Assembly: GCA_030635565.1 (NCBI GenBank)
Contig: DAOVYP010000112.1
Span: 1 to 7,162, forward strand
Source: Spirochaeta sp.
GTDB lineage: Bacteria > Spirochaetota > Spirochaetia > DSM-2461
DNA: 7,162 nt
Direction: 5' to 3'
Of the stretch, positions 1 through 6,372 are shown piece by piece. A model generated the notes under the pieces. That model was not told where the DNA came from. It did no database searches and saw only the letters and a program-made list of their open reading frames with translations. Position numbers and translations under genes: made by a program. Within the stretch, counting starts at the first letter, position 1, and the number at the start of each line of letters is the position of its first letter.

Positions 1-180
1 GTAGTAGTCGATGGAGAATGTCTGGGCGGAGAAGCTCTTATGACAGGATTTGCAGAGAAATCGGGGCACCATTCCGAAGGCTAAAGTGAGATAAGGGGTG
101 ATTTTCCGGTACCAATTGGTGGTGGAGGGCTCTGGAAAGTGGGTACATTCAGTGTTAGGGCAATGGGATGGGGTGAACAT
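1..180 (-). CDS. Zinc-ribbon protein, probable transposase, N-terminal 60 codons (runs off the left edge)
   Basis: Reading the minus strand from ATG at 180-178 gives an open frame of 60 codons that leaves the window at base 1. The peptide starts MFTPSHCPNTEC and contains a second cysteine pair, CKSCHKSFS, so C7, C12, C43 and C46 form a CX4C...CX2C zinc ribbon. It ends in TFSIDYY. An N-terminal zinc ribbon followed by a 'sFS.rTFS.dYy' block is common in DDE-type transposases of insertion sequences, where it helps bind the element ends. The catalytic DDE domain, if present, lies outside the window. The start is supported by AGGAG on the minus strand (plus 189-193), 8 nt upstream of the ATG. The gene is divergent from the operon beginning at 361. 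I cannot assign an IS family, and a zinc-ribbon regulator remains possible. Confidence 0.6.
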   Translation of the reverse strand, partial: MFTPSHCPNTECTHFPEPSTTNWYRKITPYLTLAFGMVPRFLCKSCHKSFSAQTFSIDYY

Positions 181-183
181 AGA

Positions 184-225
184 CATAACTCCTGTAATGA
201 ATTGGGTGCTCATACAGGAGTTATG
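184..225 (-). promoter_or_regulatory. 13-bp perfect inverted repeat sequestering the transposase ribosome binding site
   Basis: CATAACTCCTGTA (184-196) and TACAGGAGTTATG (213-225) are exact reverse complements, separated by a 16-nt loop. On the minus-strand transcript the distal arm (225-213) comes first. The proximal arm (196-184) holds the AGGAG ribosome binding site of the start codon at 180. Any transcript that begins upstream of 225 would fold the site into a 13-bp stem and block translation. Hairpins of this kind are known to protect IS10, IS50 and IS200 from activation by outside transcription. That role here is inference; the repeat itself is directly visible. Confidence 0.7.
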
Positions 226-360
226 ACTGCGTGAATGGGGCTACGGCTTCAATTGTGACAAGGTGGGGGACACTCTATATCGGTCAAACACCTCAATGGG
301 TTCTTGCCTTTCACTGCCGCGATTTCCTCGATAGGATGTACTTAGAGGGGTAATTGCCGA
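226..360. other. Intergenic region between the IS-like gene and the operon
   Basis: No coding frame is supportable here. The segment must contain the leader of the plus-strand operon. Just before the ATG at 361, AGAGGGG (344-350) is a good ribosome binding site with a 10-nt spacer. A weak sigma70-like pair can be drawn as TTGTGA (253-258) and TATATC (276-281) with a 17-bp spacer, matching the consensus at four of six positions in each box. If real, it would sit at the presumed IS end and read outward into the operon. No better promoter stood out. Confidence 0.4.
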
Positions 361-1923
361 ATGAGCCGTTCACGCATTCTCGCTATCGCATCCGGTAAGG
401 GGGGAGTAGGCAAAACCCTTACATCGGTGAATATCGCCCTGACCGCCGCACGGGAGGGTGTCCGTACGGCGCTGGTGGATGCAGACCCGCTATCCAATGT
501 CATGACCATGCTGGATCACCCTCTGCCGGAACGGGCGCTCCCCGATAAACTGGACGATCCTGAATCTCAGGCATTCATCGTGGCCCCCCGTTTTGAAGTA
601 CTGTTTCCTCAAGCCAAGAAATCCGCAGACCAGGCGGCGGGGCTGGTGATGGATCTTCTGACCGACCATCGCTCATGGCTGTATGAGCGGTACGGACTCG
701 TCATCATCGATATGCCCGCCGGTGCCGAATCCGATACATATTTCCCCTATTTATCGATGGCCGATGCCCTGCTCCTGGTGACAAATCCGGAACCGACGGC
801 CCATGTAGCCGCCGGAACCCTGCTGAAGAACATCAGAAAAAGCTGGGACAAACGCCCTGTATATCTCTGGCACAACAAATACGTGCCCAGACCGGAAGAA
901 GAATTCGATCCCGACGATCTGATCGGGAACTACAACCGAAACGTCGACAAATCCGACAGGATCGAGCCACCTGAACTCATCCCTGTCGCATTCGTGCCGC
1001 CGGATCCGACCCTTGACCTCACCAAAGCTGATCCGCCGGTCCTGGTGGATCTTCACCGATCCATGGTCGACACACTGGATGGTCTTGCGGATGCCGCCCT
1101 GCCCCCACTCCCCTCTCCTGGAAAATCCGGATTTCGCTCTTCGGCTCTTGTCGCCTATTTCCTGAGAAAAACCGCGGGAAATGAAAATCCCGATACCTTA
1201 ATCGCAGATCTGGAAAAGTTCCTCGGTGCTGAGAAACTTCCCGATGAAGTCAGGAAGGAACTTCGAAGCTGGCTGGTTTCAACCGGCAGCTCACCTCTGC
1301 GAAGACAGGTAATTCAGGCCGGGGAAGTGGTCAATCTGTATATTGGCGATCTTGAAACCAAAGACAGAACCTTCGCTTCGCCTGCTGGTCCGGTTTCTCT
1401 TAAAGCTGTGGACCGGGAAATTGCTCCCCTGCTGAAAAGCCTTTCCTGCCTGCCGTCGAACTCACCTCTTCGGAAAATGGCCGGTCTGCTGCTGTTTCGC
1501 TACACTCTGGTTAAACTGTTCTCCAGCGAAGCGGCACAAAAGGTGATATTCACCTTCCTGCCCCGAAGGGATGAAAAAGGCCAATCGGTACGGGATCGAC
1601 ACAGACAAATTGTCAGGCTCATCGGCAAGGATGCCGCCTACCAGGAGCGGTATTTCGCTCTGGTGAAGAAACTGTATCCCGTCATGAGCCGGCAATTGAA
1701 TCATCTGGTGAACACATTCGGCCTGCAAAGCCTGTTATTCAGAGATGATGAAGGTTCGGTGGCCCGGAACGCCTATGCCAGGCTCTTCAATGCCACCATG
1801 TATGAAATAATCAACAGCGGACTGGGCGTCGTGGCCGGTTTTCGTTTCAGACCTTCATCAAGAGCTTTCAGAAAAGGTTTCGATGAACTGAAACGCCACC
1901 TTGTCCAGCCCCGGACCGCCTGA
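361..1923 (+). CDS. ParA/MinD-family P-loop ATPase with a long uncharacterised C-terminal region
   Basis: This 520-residue protein begins with a deviant Walker A motif, SGKGGVGKT (residues 11-19), containing both signature lysines K13 and K18. It continues with the switch-like VDADP (39-43), Walker B LVIIDMPAG (113-121) and the TNPEPT segment (141-146). These mark the ParA/MinD/FlhG family, ATPases that dimerise on ATP and position plasmids, chromosomes, flagella or other cargo. The ATPase part seems to end near residue 250, at a proline-rich linker (LPPLPSPGKS). About 270 more residues, apparently mostly helical and with no transmembrane segment, match nothing I recognise. Typical MinD and ParA proteins are 250-300 residues, so this is roughly double length. 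The gene is first in the operon, and proA follows after 14 bp. No flhF or parB neighbour is visible, so a FlhG or chromosome-partition role is not supported. The family assignment is secure; the cargo is unknown. Confidence 0.88.
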   Translation: MSRSRILAIASGKGGVGKTLTSVNIALTAAREGVRTALVDADPLSNVMTMLDHPLPERALPDKLDDPESQAFIVAPRFEVLFPQAKKSADQAAGLVMDLLTDHRSWLYERYGLVIIDMPAGAESDTYFPYLSMADALLLVTNPEPTAHVAAGTLLKNIRKSWDKRPVYLWHNKYVPRPEEEFDPDDLIGNYNRNVDKSDRIEPPELIPVAFVPPDPTLDLTKADPPVLVDLHRSMVDTLDGLADAALPPLPSPGKSGFRSSALVAYFLRKTAGNENPDTLIADLEKFLGAEKLPDEVRKELRSWLVSTGSSPLRRQVIQAGEVVNLYIGDLETKDRTFASPAGPVSLKAVDREIAPLLKSLSCLPSNSPLRKMAGLLLFRYTLVKLFSSEAAQKVIFTFLPRRDEKGQSVRDRHRQIVRLIGKDAAYQERYFALVKKLYPVMSRQLNHLVNTFGLQSLLFRDDEGSVARNAYARLFNATMYEIINSGLGVVAGFRFRPSSRAFRKGFDELKRHLVQPRTA

Positions 1924-1937
1924 GTATCATAGGCGTC

Positions 1938-3230
1938 ATGAATATCATCGATCGGGCCCGAAAGGCCCGGGACGCCGGCCGCCTCATATTATCCCGAAGC
2001 GCCGAGTCACGTACCGCAGCCCTGAAAGCCGTTCGTCAGGCATTATATAATCATTCCGGAGAAATATTCGCCGCCAACAGGATCGATCTGGACCGTTCAG
2101 CCTCGGAGGGACTGGCCGCCCCCATGATGAAACGCCTGATGTTTGATGAAACAAAACTGGTACGTGTCTGTGAGGGAATCGAAGCTCTGGAGCAATCTGA
2201 TGATCCCATGGGTCGGATTCTGGAAAAACGTAAGCTTGATAAAGGGCTCATCCTCAGCCGTATTGCCGGTCCCATCGGTGTTATCGGCATGATCTTCGAA
2301 TCTCGTCCGGATGCCCTTGTTCAGATCGCGACACTTTGTCTGCGGTCCGGGAATACAGTTATACTCAAGGGCGGTTCCGAGGCACTGGAAACAAATCGTA
2401 TCCTCACCCGCATCATCGCCGATGCCTCTACCGGATTGGAACTGCCCGACGGCGGCCAGCCGAAAGGCTGGATACAGCTGGCGGAAACCCGTGAGGATGT
2501 CAGGGAGATGCTGTCCCTGGACCATCTGATCGATCTCCTCATACCCCGGGGATCCAATAATTTCGTCGCCCGCATCATGAGGGATTCCTCCATACCGGTG
2601 TTGGGTCATGCCGACGGAATCTGCCACGTCTATCTCGACGCGGCGGCCGACCCCGGGAAGGCCGTCCCGATTGTCCTGGACTCTAAAATGCAGTACGTGG
2701 CGGTTTGCAATGCCGCTGAAACTCTGCTGGTTCATTCCGATGCGGCGAAATCACTACTTCCTCTTATCCTGGACAGCCTGAACTCAGCCGGATGCGAACT
2801 GCGGGGCTGTGAACGCACCCGGAGCATTATCGATGTCAAAGCCGCCTCTGCGGAAGACTGGGATACCGAATACCTCGATGCCATACTTTCGATCAGAATC
2901 GTGGACAACCTTGATGAAGCCATAGAACATATACACAAACACGGATCCGGACACACCGAAGCCATCGTCACCGAGGATAAACAAGCCGCCGAAGCGTTCC
3001 TGGCCCGAGTGGATGCCGCCGATGTCTTTCATAACTGTTCTACCCGCTTCGCCGATGGATTCGTATTCGGCCTGGGTGCGGAAGTAGGAATCTCAACCGG
3101 AAAAATTCATGCCCGCGGTCCCGTGGGCGTTGAGGGTCTCCTGAGTTATCGGTGGCAGCTCAGGGGTTCGGGACAGGTTATTGCCGATTACAATGAAGGA
3201 CGGAAAACCTTCATCCATAAAAAGTTATGA
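1938..3230 (+). CDS. proA: Glutamate-5-semialdehyde dehydrogenase (gamma-glutamyl phosphate reductase)
   Basis: ProA is a cytosolic enzyme that reduces gamma-glutamyl phosphate with NADPH to glutamate-5-semialdehyde, the second step of proline synthesis. At 430 residues it has the normal family length. Visible motifs are GVIGMIFESRPD (114-125), LKGGSEALETN (143-153), IPRGSNNFV (202-210), CHVYLDAAAD (229-238) and VCNAAETLLVH (256-266), which holds the presumed catalytic cysteine C257. The C-terminal signature includes STRFADGF (368-375), GLGAEVGISTGKIHARGPVG (378-397) and VEGLLSYRW (398-406). The DSKMQY...CNAAETLL and C-terminal stretches look closer to the reductase half of eukaryotic P5C synthase than to E. 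coli ProA. FHNCSTRF has His and Cys where 'vNaSTRF' is usual. The ATG is 14 bp after the ATPase gene, with only a weak ribosome binding site. Its stop overlaps the proB start. Confidence 0.96.
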   Translation: MNIIDRARKARDAGRLILSRSAESRTAALKAVRQALYNHSGEIFAANRIDLDRSASEGLAAPMMKRLMFDETKLVRVCEGIEALEQSDDPMGRILEKRKLDKGLILSRIAGPIGVIGMIFESRPDALVQIATLCLRSGNTVILKGGSEALETNRILTRIIADASTGLELPDGGQPKGWIQLAETREDVREMLSLDHLIDLLIPRGSNNFVARIMRDSSIPVLGHADGICHVYLDAAADPGKAVPIVLDSKMQYVAVCNAAETLLVHSDAAKSLLPLILDSLNSAGCELRGCERTRSIIDVKAASAEDWDTEYLDAILSIRIVDNLDEAIEHIHKHGSGHTEAIVTEDKQAAEAFLARVDAADVFHNCSTRFADGFVFGLGAEVGISTGKIHARGPVGVEGLLSYRWQLRGSGQVIADYNEGRKTFIHKKL

Positions 3231-4327
3231 GAAATTTCAGCGATATCGGCCGAATCGTCGTCAAGGTCGGGACAAACGTCCTGGCCCCGGGAGGTATTCC
3301 CGACGAGAAACGGATTGATGAGATTGCCGATGATGTCGCTGCTTTAAGAAAGCGCGGACTGAGTCCCATTCTGGTAAGTTCCGGTGCCATCGGATTCGGT
3401 GCCATTGCTCTGGGACTGGAACAGAGACCGAAAAAAGTGGAGATGAGACAGGCCTGCGCCGCTGTCGGGCAGCCCATTCTCATGGAACACTGGCGGAAAG
3501 CACTGGGCAAACGGGGCATCACAGCCGCCCAGATCCTTCTGATACGGGAAAGTTTCGATGACCGTCGCTCTTATTTAAATCTGCGCAATGCGGTGGAAAA
3601 CCTTCTGGCCATCGGCGCCGTTCCTATCCTGAATGAGAACGACAGTGTATCAACGACGGAAATCGGTGATCTTTTCGGAGATAACGACTCACTGAGTGCT
3701 CATGTGGCCAGTAAACTGGACGCCGGGCTGCTGGTACTCCTCACAGATATCGATGCCCTTTACGACCGCGACCCCCGGATTCATCCCGATGCCGAACCGA
3801 TGCGGCTGGTTGAAAAGATAACCGACAGCATCAGATCCGCTGCAGGGAAAGCCGGAAGCGAACATGCTACCGGAGGGATGATTACAAAGATACAGGCCGT
3901 GGAAGTGGCGGCAAGGGCCGGATGCAGAACGGTATTGGCCGACGGACGTCAGAAGAATGTTCTGAATAGGATATTCAAAGGAGAAGAGATCGGAACCTTG
4001 TTTCTGGCCGGCCCGAGGATGGGAGCCAGGGCCCGCTGGATTCTCGGTGCACGCCCCAAGGGCGGCATCTCTGTCGATGATGGCGCCCTGGCCGCCCTGG
4101 AGCGGCGGAAAAGCCTCTTACCGAAAGGTGTTACCGGAGTCGAAGGAGTTTTTGGAATCGGCGACGTTGTCCTTATTGATTCCCGTTATCATGCGGTGAC
4201 ATCCATGGGAAGCGAAGAAATTCGCCGGATTATGGGCCGCCATTCAAGAGATGTCCAAACTGTCCTGGGACAGGGTAGACGCGAAGAAGTAGTGAGAGCC
4301 GAAGATATCGTGGCACTTCATGAGTAG
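3227..4327 (+). CDS. proB: Glutamate 5-kinase with C-terminal PUA domain
   Basis: ProB phosphorylates L-glutamate with ATP to gamma-glutamyl phosphate, the first committed and usually proline-inhibited step of proline synthesis; ProA uses the labile product. The amino-acid kinase domain covers about residues 8-262. It shows VVKVGTN (11-17), LVSSGAIGFG (49-58), NENDSV (136-141), FGDNDSLSAHVA (150-161), LLTDIDALYD (171-180) and TGGMITKI (215-222), including the expected Lys, Ser, Asp and Asn active-site positions. A PUA domain follows at about 268-362, marked by ARARWI (267-272) and ISVDDGALAAL (281-291). At 366 residues the length is that of the standard two-domain enzyme. The ATG overlaps the proA stop as ATGA, and there is no strong ribosome binding site, so translation is probably coupled to proA. 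The order proA-proB is the reverse of the common proB-proA order. Confidence 0.96.
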   Translation: MRNFSDIGRIVVKVGTNVLAPGGIPDEKRIDEIADDVAALRKRGLSPILVSSGAIGFGAIALGLEQRPKKVEMRQACAAVGQPILMEHWRKALGKRGITAAQILLIRESFDDRRSYLNLRNAVENLLAIGAVPILNENDSVSTTEIGDLFGDNDSLSAHVASKLDAGLLVLLTDIDALYDRDPRIHPDAEPMRLVEKITDSIRSAAGKAGSEHATGGMITKIQAVEVAARAGCRTVLADGRQKNVLNRIFKGEEIGTLFLAGPRMGARARWILGARPKGGISVDDGALAALERRKSLLPKGVTGVEGVFGIGDVVLIDSRYHAVTSMGSEEIRRIMGRHSRDVQTVLGQGRREEVVRAEDIVALHE

Positions 4328-5807
4328 TTACCAGATGCCGGATGATCAGGCATGGAAAATCCTGATTGTCGATGATGAACAGGAAGTTCATATCCTTACC
4401 CGTACGGTTCTCAAGGATGTCATTTTCGACAACAAAGCTCTGGTTTTCCTCAGCGCTTACGACAGTAAAAGCACGAGGAAAATCCTCAGGGAAGAATCTG
4501 ATATCGCTATCATCCTCATGGATGTCGTCATGGAAGAGGACGATACCGGTTTGGAACTCATCCGTTATATCCGCGAAGAGCTCGGCAACAGGCTGACGCG
4601 TATCATTCTGCGTACCGGCGCCCCCGGGGAAGCACCGGAAAGACGCATCATCGTTGATTATGAAATCAACGATTACAAGGAAAAAGTCGACCTGACTACC
4701 CCGCGCCTTTTCACATCAATCATCAAGTCCCTGAGAAATTACAGGGACCTGATAAGTATGGGAAATATCAACAGGGAACTTGAAGGGAGCCGGGAGAGAC
4801 TCACCAGGGTAATCAAGTCTTCCTCCGAGCTCTATGTATCCAGAACACTGGATACGTTCGTTAATGATCTGATTGTTCAGGCCGCCGCCATGCTGAACCG
4901 ACAGGGTAACGTATTGCTCATGCAATCGGCGACAGATCCGGTTTTCTATACCGAAGGAAAATGGATTGAAGGTAAATCGGCCGAGGATTTCCTAGCGCCT
5001 GCAGTAATCCGAACATTGGAAAACTATGATGAATCATCTGCATACCTGGAAGGTGATTTTTTTATCGGCAGACTCACGTCCTTCGACAATACAGCGCTCT
5101 ACCTGATATCCGACGGGTGCGCAAACGTTTCGGAAGACGAAATGCAGATGATGGAGATTTTTTTCAGCAACGTGAATATCGTTTACAATAATCTCTCCCT
5201 GAAGGAAGATTCCCAGACCACCCAATCGGAAATGATCGGTCTGCTGGGCGATGTCATCGAAAACAGGGATTCTGAATTACTTGGACATGTATCCCGGGTC
5301 AGTGAATACGCTATATATCTGGCACGTAAGCTTGATTTTCCTGAAGAGGATATCATCATACTTCGGGATGCCGTATCGATGCACGACATCGGAAAAATCG
5401 GCATCTTCGATTCCATCCTGAACAAACCTGGTCGATTGACTCCTGAAGAGTTCGAGGAGATGAAGAAACACACCGACATCGGATATGAGATTCTTCGTTT
5501 TTCATCGAGGAAACTATTTCAGATGGCCGCTATTATCGCCCGGGAGCACCATGAACGGTGGGATGGCAAAGGTTATCCGAGAGGGCACGCCGGGGAACAG
5601 ATACACCGCCTGGGTCGCATCTCATGCATCGCGGATGTCTTCGACGCACTGTCCAATGACAGGGCTTACAGAAAGGCCTGGAGCTTCGAAAAGACAATTC
5701 AGTTCATTAAGAATGGCAGGGGAACCCAATTCGATCCACTCATGGTTGATCTTTTCCTGGAAGATCAGGATTGTATCAGGGAAATCAAGGTCCGGGGCAT
5801 GGACTGA
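4320..5807 (+). CDS. Response regulator with REC, DUF3369-like and HD-GYP domains; predicted cyclic di-GMP phosphodiesterase
   Basis: The 495-residue protein opens with a receiver domain (about 12-140). Its acidic pocket is D18/D19, the phospho-acceptor is D68 in IILMDVVME, the switch Thr is T99 in LRTGAP, and a lysine lies in NDYKEK (117-122). The middle (about 155-300), starting RERLTRVIKSSSELY, resembles DUF3369, a GAF-like sensory region found in this type of regulator. The HD-GYP domain (about 305-485) keeps HVSRV (323-327), HDIGK (355-359), H384, EHHERWDGKGYP (409-420) and IADVFDAL (437-444). These are the metal ligands and GYP loop needed for cyclic di-GMP hydrolysis, so it looks active. 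The ATG overlaps the end of proB by 8 bp, suggesting translational coupling. M6 (4335) is an alternative start. No histidine kinase is nearby, so the phosphodonor is unknown. Confidence 0.93.
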   Translation: MSSYQMPDDQAWKILIVDDEQEVHILTRTVLKDVIFDNKALVFLSAYDSKSTRKILREESDIAIILMDVVMEEDDTGLELIRYIREELGNRLTRIILRTGAPGEAPERRIIVDYEINDYKEKVDLTTPRLFTSIIKSLRNYRDLISMGNINRELEGSRERLTRVIKSSSELYVSRTLDTFVNDLIVQAAAMLNRQGNVLLMQSATDPVFYTEGKWIEGKSAEDFLAPAVIRTLENYDESSAYLEGDFFIGRLTSFDNTALYLISDGCANVSEDEMQMMEIFFSNVNIVYNNLSLKEDSQTTQSEMIGLLGDVIENRDSELLGHVSRVSEYAIYLARKLDFPEEDIIILRDAVSMHDIGKIGIFDSILNKPGRLTPEEFEEMKKHTDIGYEILRFSSRKLFQMAAIIAREHHERWDGKGYPRGHAGEQIHRLGRISCIADVFDALSNDRAYRKAWSFEKTIQFIKNGRGTQFDPLMVDLFLEDQDCIREIKVRGMD

Positions 5808-5822
5808 CAAAGGATTATCACT

Positions 5823-6047
5823 GTGGCAAAGCGAATTGATCTGGATAAAACAGGACTGGTGGAGATAAGAGGTAAGGGATTGATCCTCAATGTAACCACC
5901 GATGATCAGGAGAGAATCCTCATCAGGGCGGAATCGGAAGAGGGGGGATACCGTATCAGAATCAAAGTCCACGAAGATGATCCGGGTATCATCACATACA
6001 CTCTGGGTGAAGTCCTGGGTGGTCCGAACCTGTCCATCGTCAAGTAA
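5823..6047 (+). CDS. Small hypothetical protein, 74 residues
   Basis: The frame starts at GTG 5823 with AAAGGA (about 5810-5815) 7 nt upstream, only 15 bp after the HD-GYP gene, and ends with TAA at 6045-6047. The predicted protein begins VAKRIDLDKTGLVEIRGKG (initiator read as Met) and ends LGGPNLSIVK. It has no cysteine, signal peptide or membrane segment. Alternating hydrophobic and polar residues (LVEIRGKGLILNVTT, RILIRAES, YRIRIKVHED) suggest a small, acidic, mainly beta-stranded cytosolic domain. I do not recognise a family. The good ribosome binding site, tight spacing and strand-like pattern argue that it is a real last gene of the operon. Its 3' end lies opposite the tail of the degraded EAL gene on the other strand. 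Confidence 0.7.
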   Translation: MAKRIDLDKTGLVEIRGKGLILNVTTDDQERILIRAESEEGGYRIRIKVHEDDPGIITYTLGEVLGGPNLSIVK

Positions 6048-6107
6048 AAACCCGTGCCACTAACGCCGGAGTAATGTTCGATATTTTCTTCGATGGGTAC
6101 GGGTTTT
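6047..6107 (+). terminator. Possible hairpin terminator after the operon (weak)
   Basis: AAAACCCGTGCC (6047-6058) pairs with GGTACGGGTTTT (6096-6107) over 12 positions with one G-U wobble, starting at the stop codon of the 74-residue gene. The right arm ends in TTTT. The 37-nt loop is far longer than in classical intrinsic terminators, and the right arm doubles as the FSKPVP-coding part of the EAL remnant. The pairing is real, but termination is uncertain. Confidence 0.3.
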
Positions 6108-6372
6108 GAAAACAGGAAGCCCTGGAAATACCGGCATCCTTTTTCGTTCAGATCAGCCGGTTGATTGGGCATTTCCACACCTTCGGCCACATTTTCCATT
6201 TTAAGATTCCCGGCGATGGAATTATCGAGTTAATCAGCGCCTCATCACTACTGTTTCTTGATATCCCTGAAATAAACCGTTTATCAATCTATATCTTGTC
6301 CAGAGACAGATTTTTGAGATAACTCAGTGATGAATCAAATCAATACCGGCAGGAATACACCAAGAGAGATGA
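6060..6372 (-). pseudogene. Decayed C-terminal half of an EAL-domain cyclic di-GMP phosphodiesterase
   Basis: Read on the minus strand from right to left, the segment spells successive EAL-domain blocks. SSLSYLKNLSLDKI (6333-6292) is followed by a TAG at 6291-6289 where Lys is expected, then IDKRFISGIS and DEALINSII (to about 6220). The frame then shifts by one missing base near 6219. It resumes as AGNLKMENVAEGVE (about 6214-6173) and continues to GCRYFQGFLFSKPVPIEE (ending near 6072). The known EAL pattern is DDFGTGYSSLSYLK..P.DKIKID..F, VAEGVE, GC...QG..FSKP. The DDFGTGY loop is mostly lost and out of frame near 6333-6345, though ATTGAT and a preceding LGV-like segment (to about 6372) are still traceable. 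The N-terminal half with the EAL motif is absent. With a nonsense codon, at least one frameshift and a deletion, it cannot encode an active enzyme. The last 97 codons remain open from ATG 6199 but lack the catalytic core. Confidence 0.85.

Larger units (their letters stand above)
1..280 (-). mobile_element. Probable end of an insertion sequence (boundary uncertain)
   Basis: The transposase-like reading frame starts at 180, and a translation-blocking hairpin occupies 184-225. The element's terminal repeat should therefore lie just to the right. Read on the minus strand, 275-252 begins GAGTGTCCCCCACCTTGTCA, a GC-then-AT layout that would suit a terminal inverted repeat. The partner end is outside the window, so neither the inverted repeat nor a target duplication can be confirmed. 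The boundary could lie anywhere from about 226 to 300. Confidence 0.35.

Noticed and set aside
361..1923. FlhG or MinD assignment for the ATPase
   Set aside because: There is no flhF, minC or minE neighbour, and the protein is about twice the length of those families. Only the ParA/MinD superfamily level is supportable.
2097..2735. 212-codon minus-strand frame inside proA
   Set aside because: It lies fully antisense to a strongly conserved enzyme gene, shows no recognisable domain, and is expected by codon-bias shadowing in this base composition.
1938..4327. A fused P5C-synthase gene with a frameshift
   Set aside because: ProA and ProB are separate complete proteins in the opposite order to the fused enzyme, with a normal ATGA overlap between them and ProB carrying its own PUA domain.
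5485..5868. 127-codon plus-strand frame overlapping the HD-GYP gene
   Set aside because: It is in another frame across the catalytic GYP region, which must be coding in the main frame, and its translation has no family-like pattern.
5906..6199. Open 97-codon minus-strand frame considered as a real small gene
   Set aside because: Its first 43 or so residues are the C-terminal end of an EAL domain continuing from broken upstream sequence. The rest is antisense to the 74-residue gene. It is the open tail of a pseudogene.
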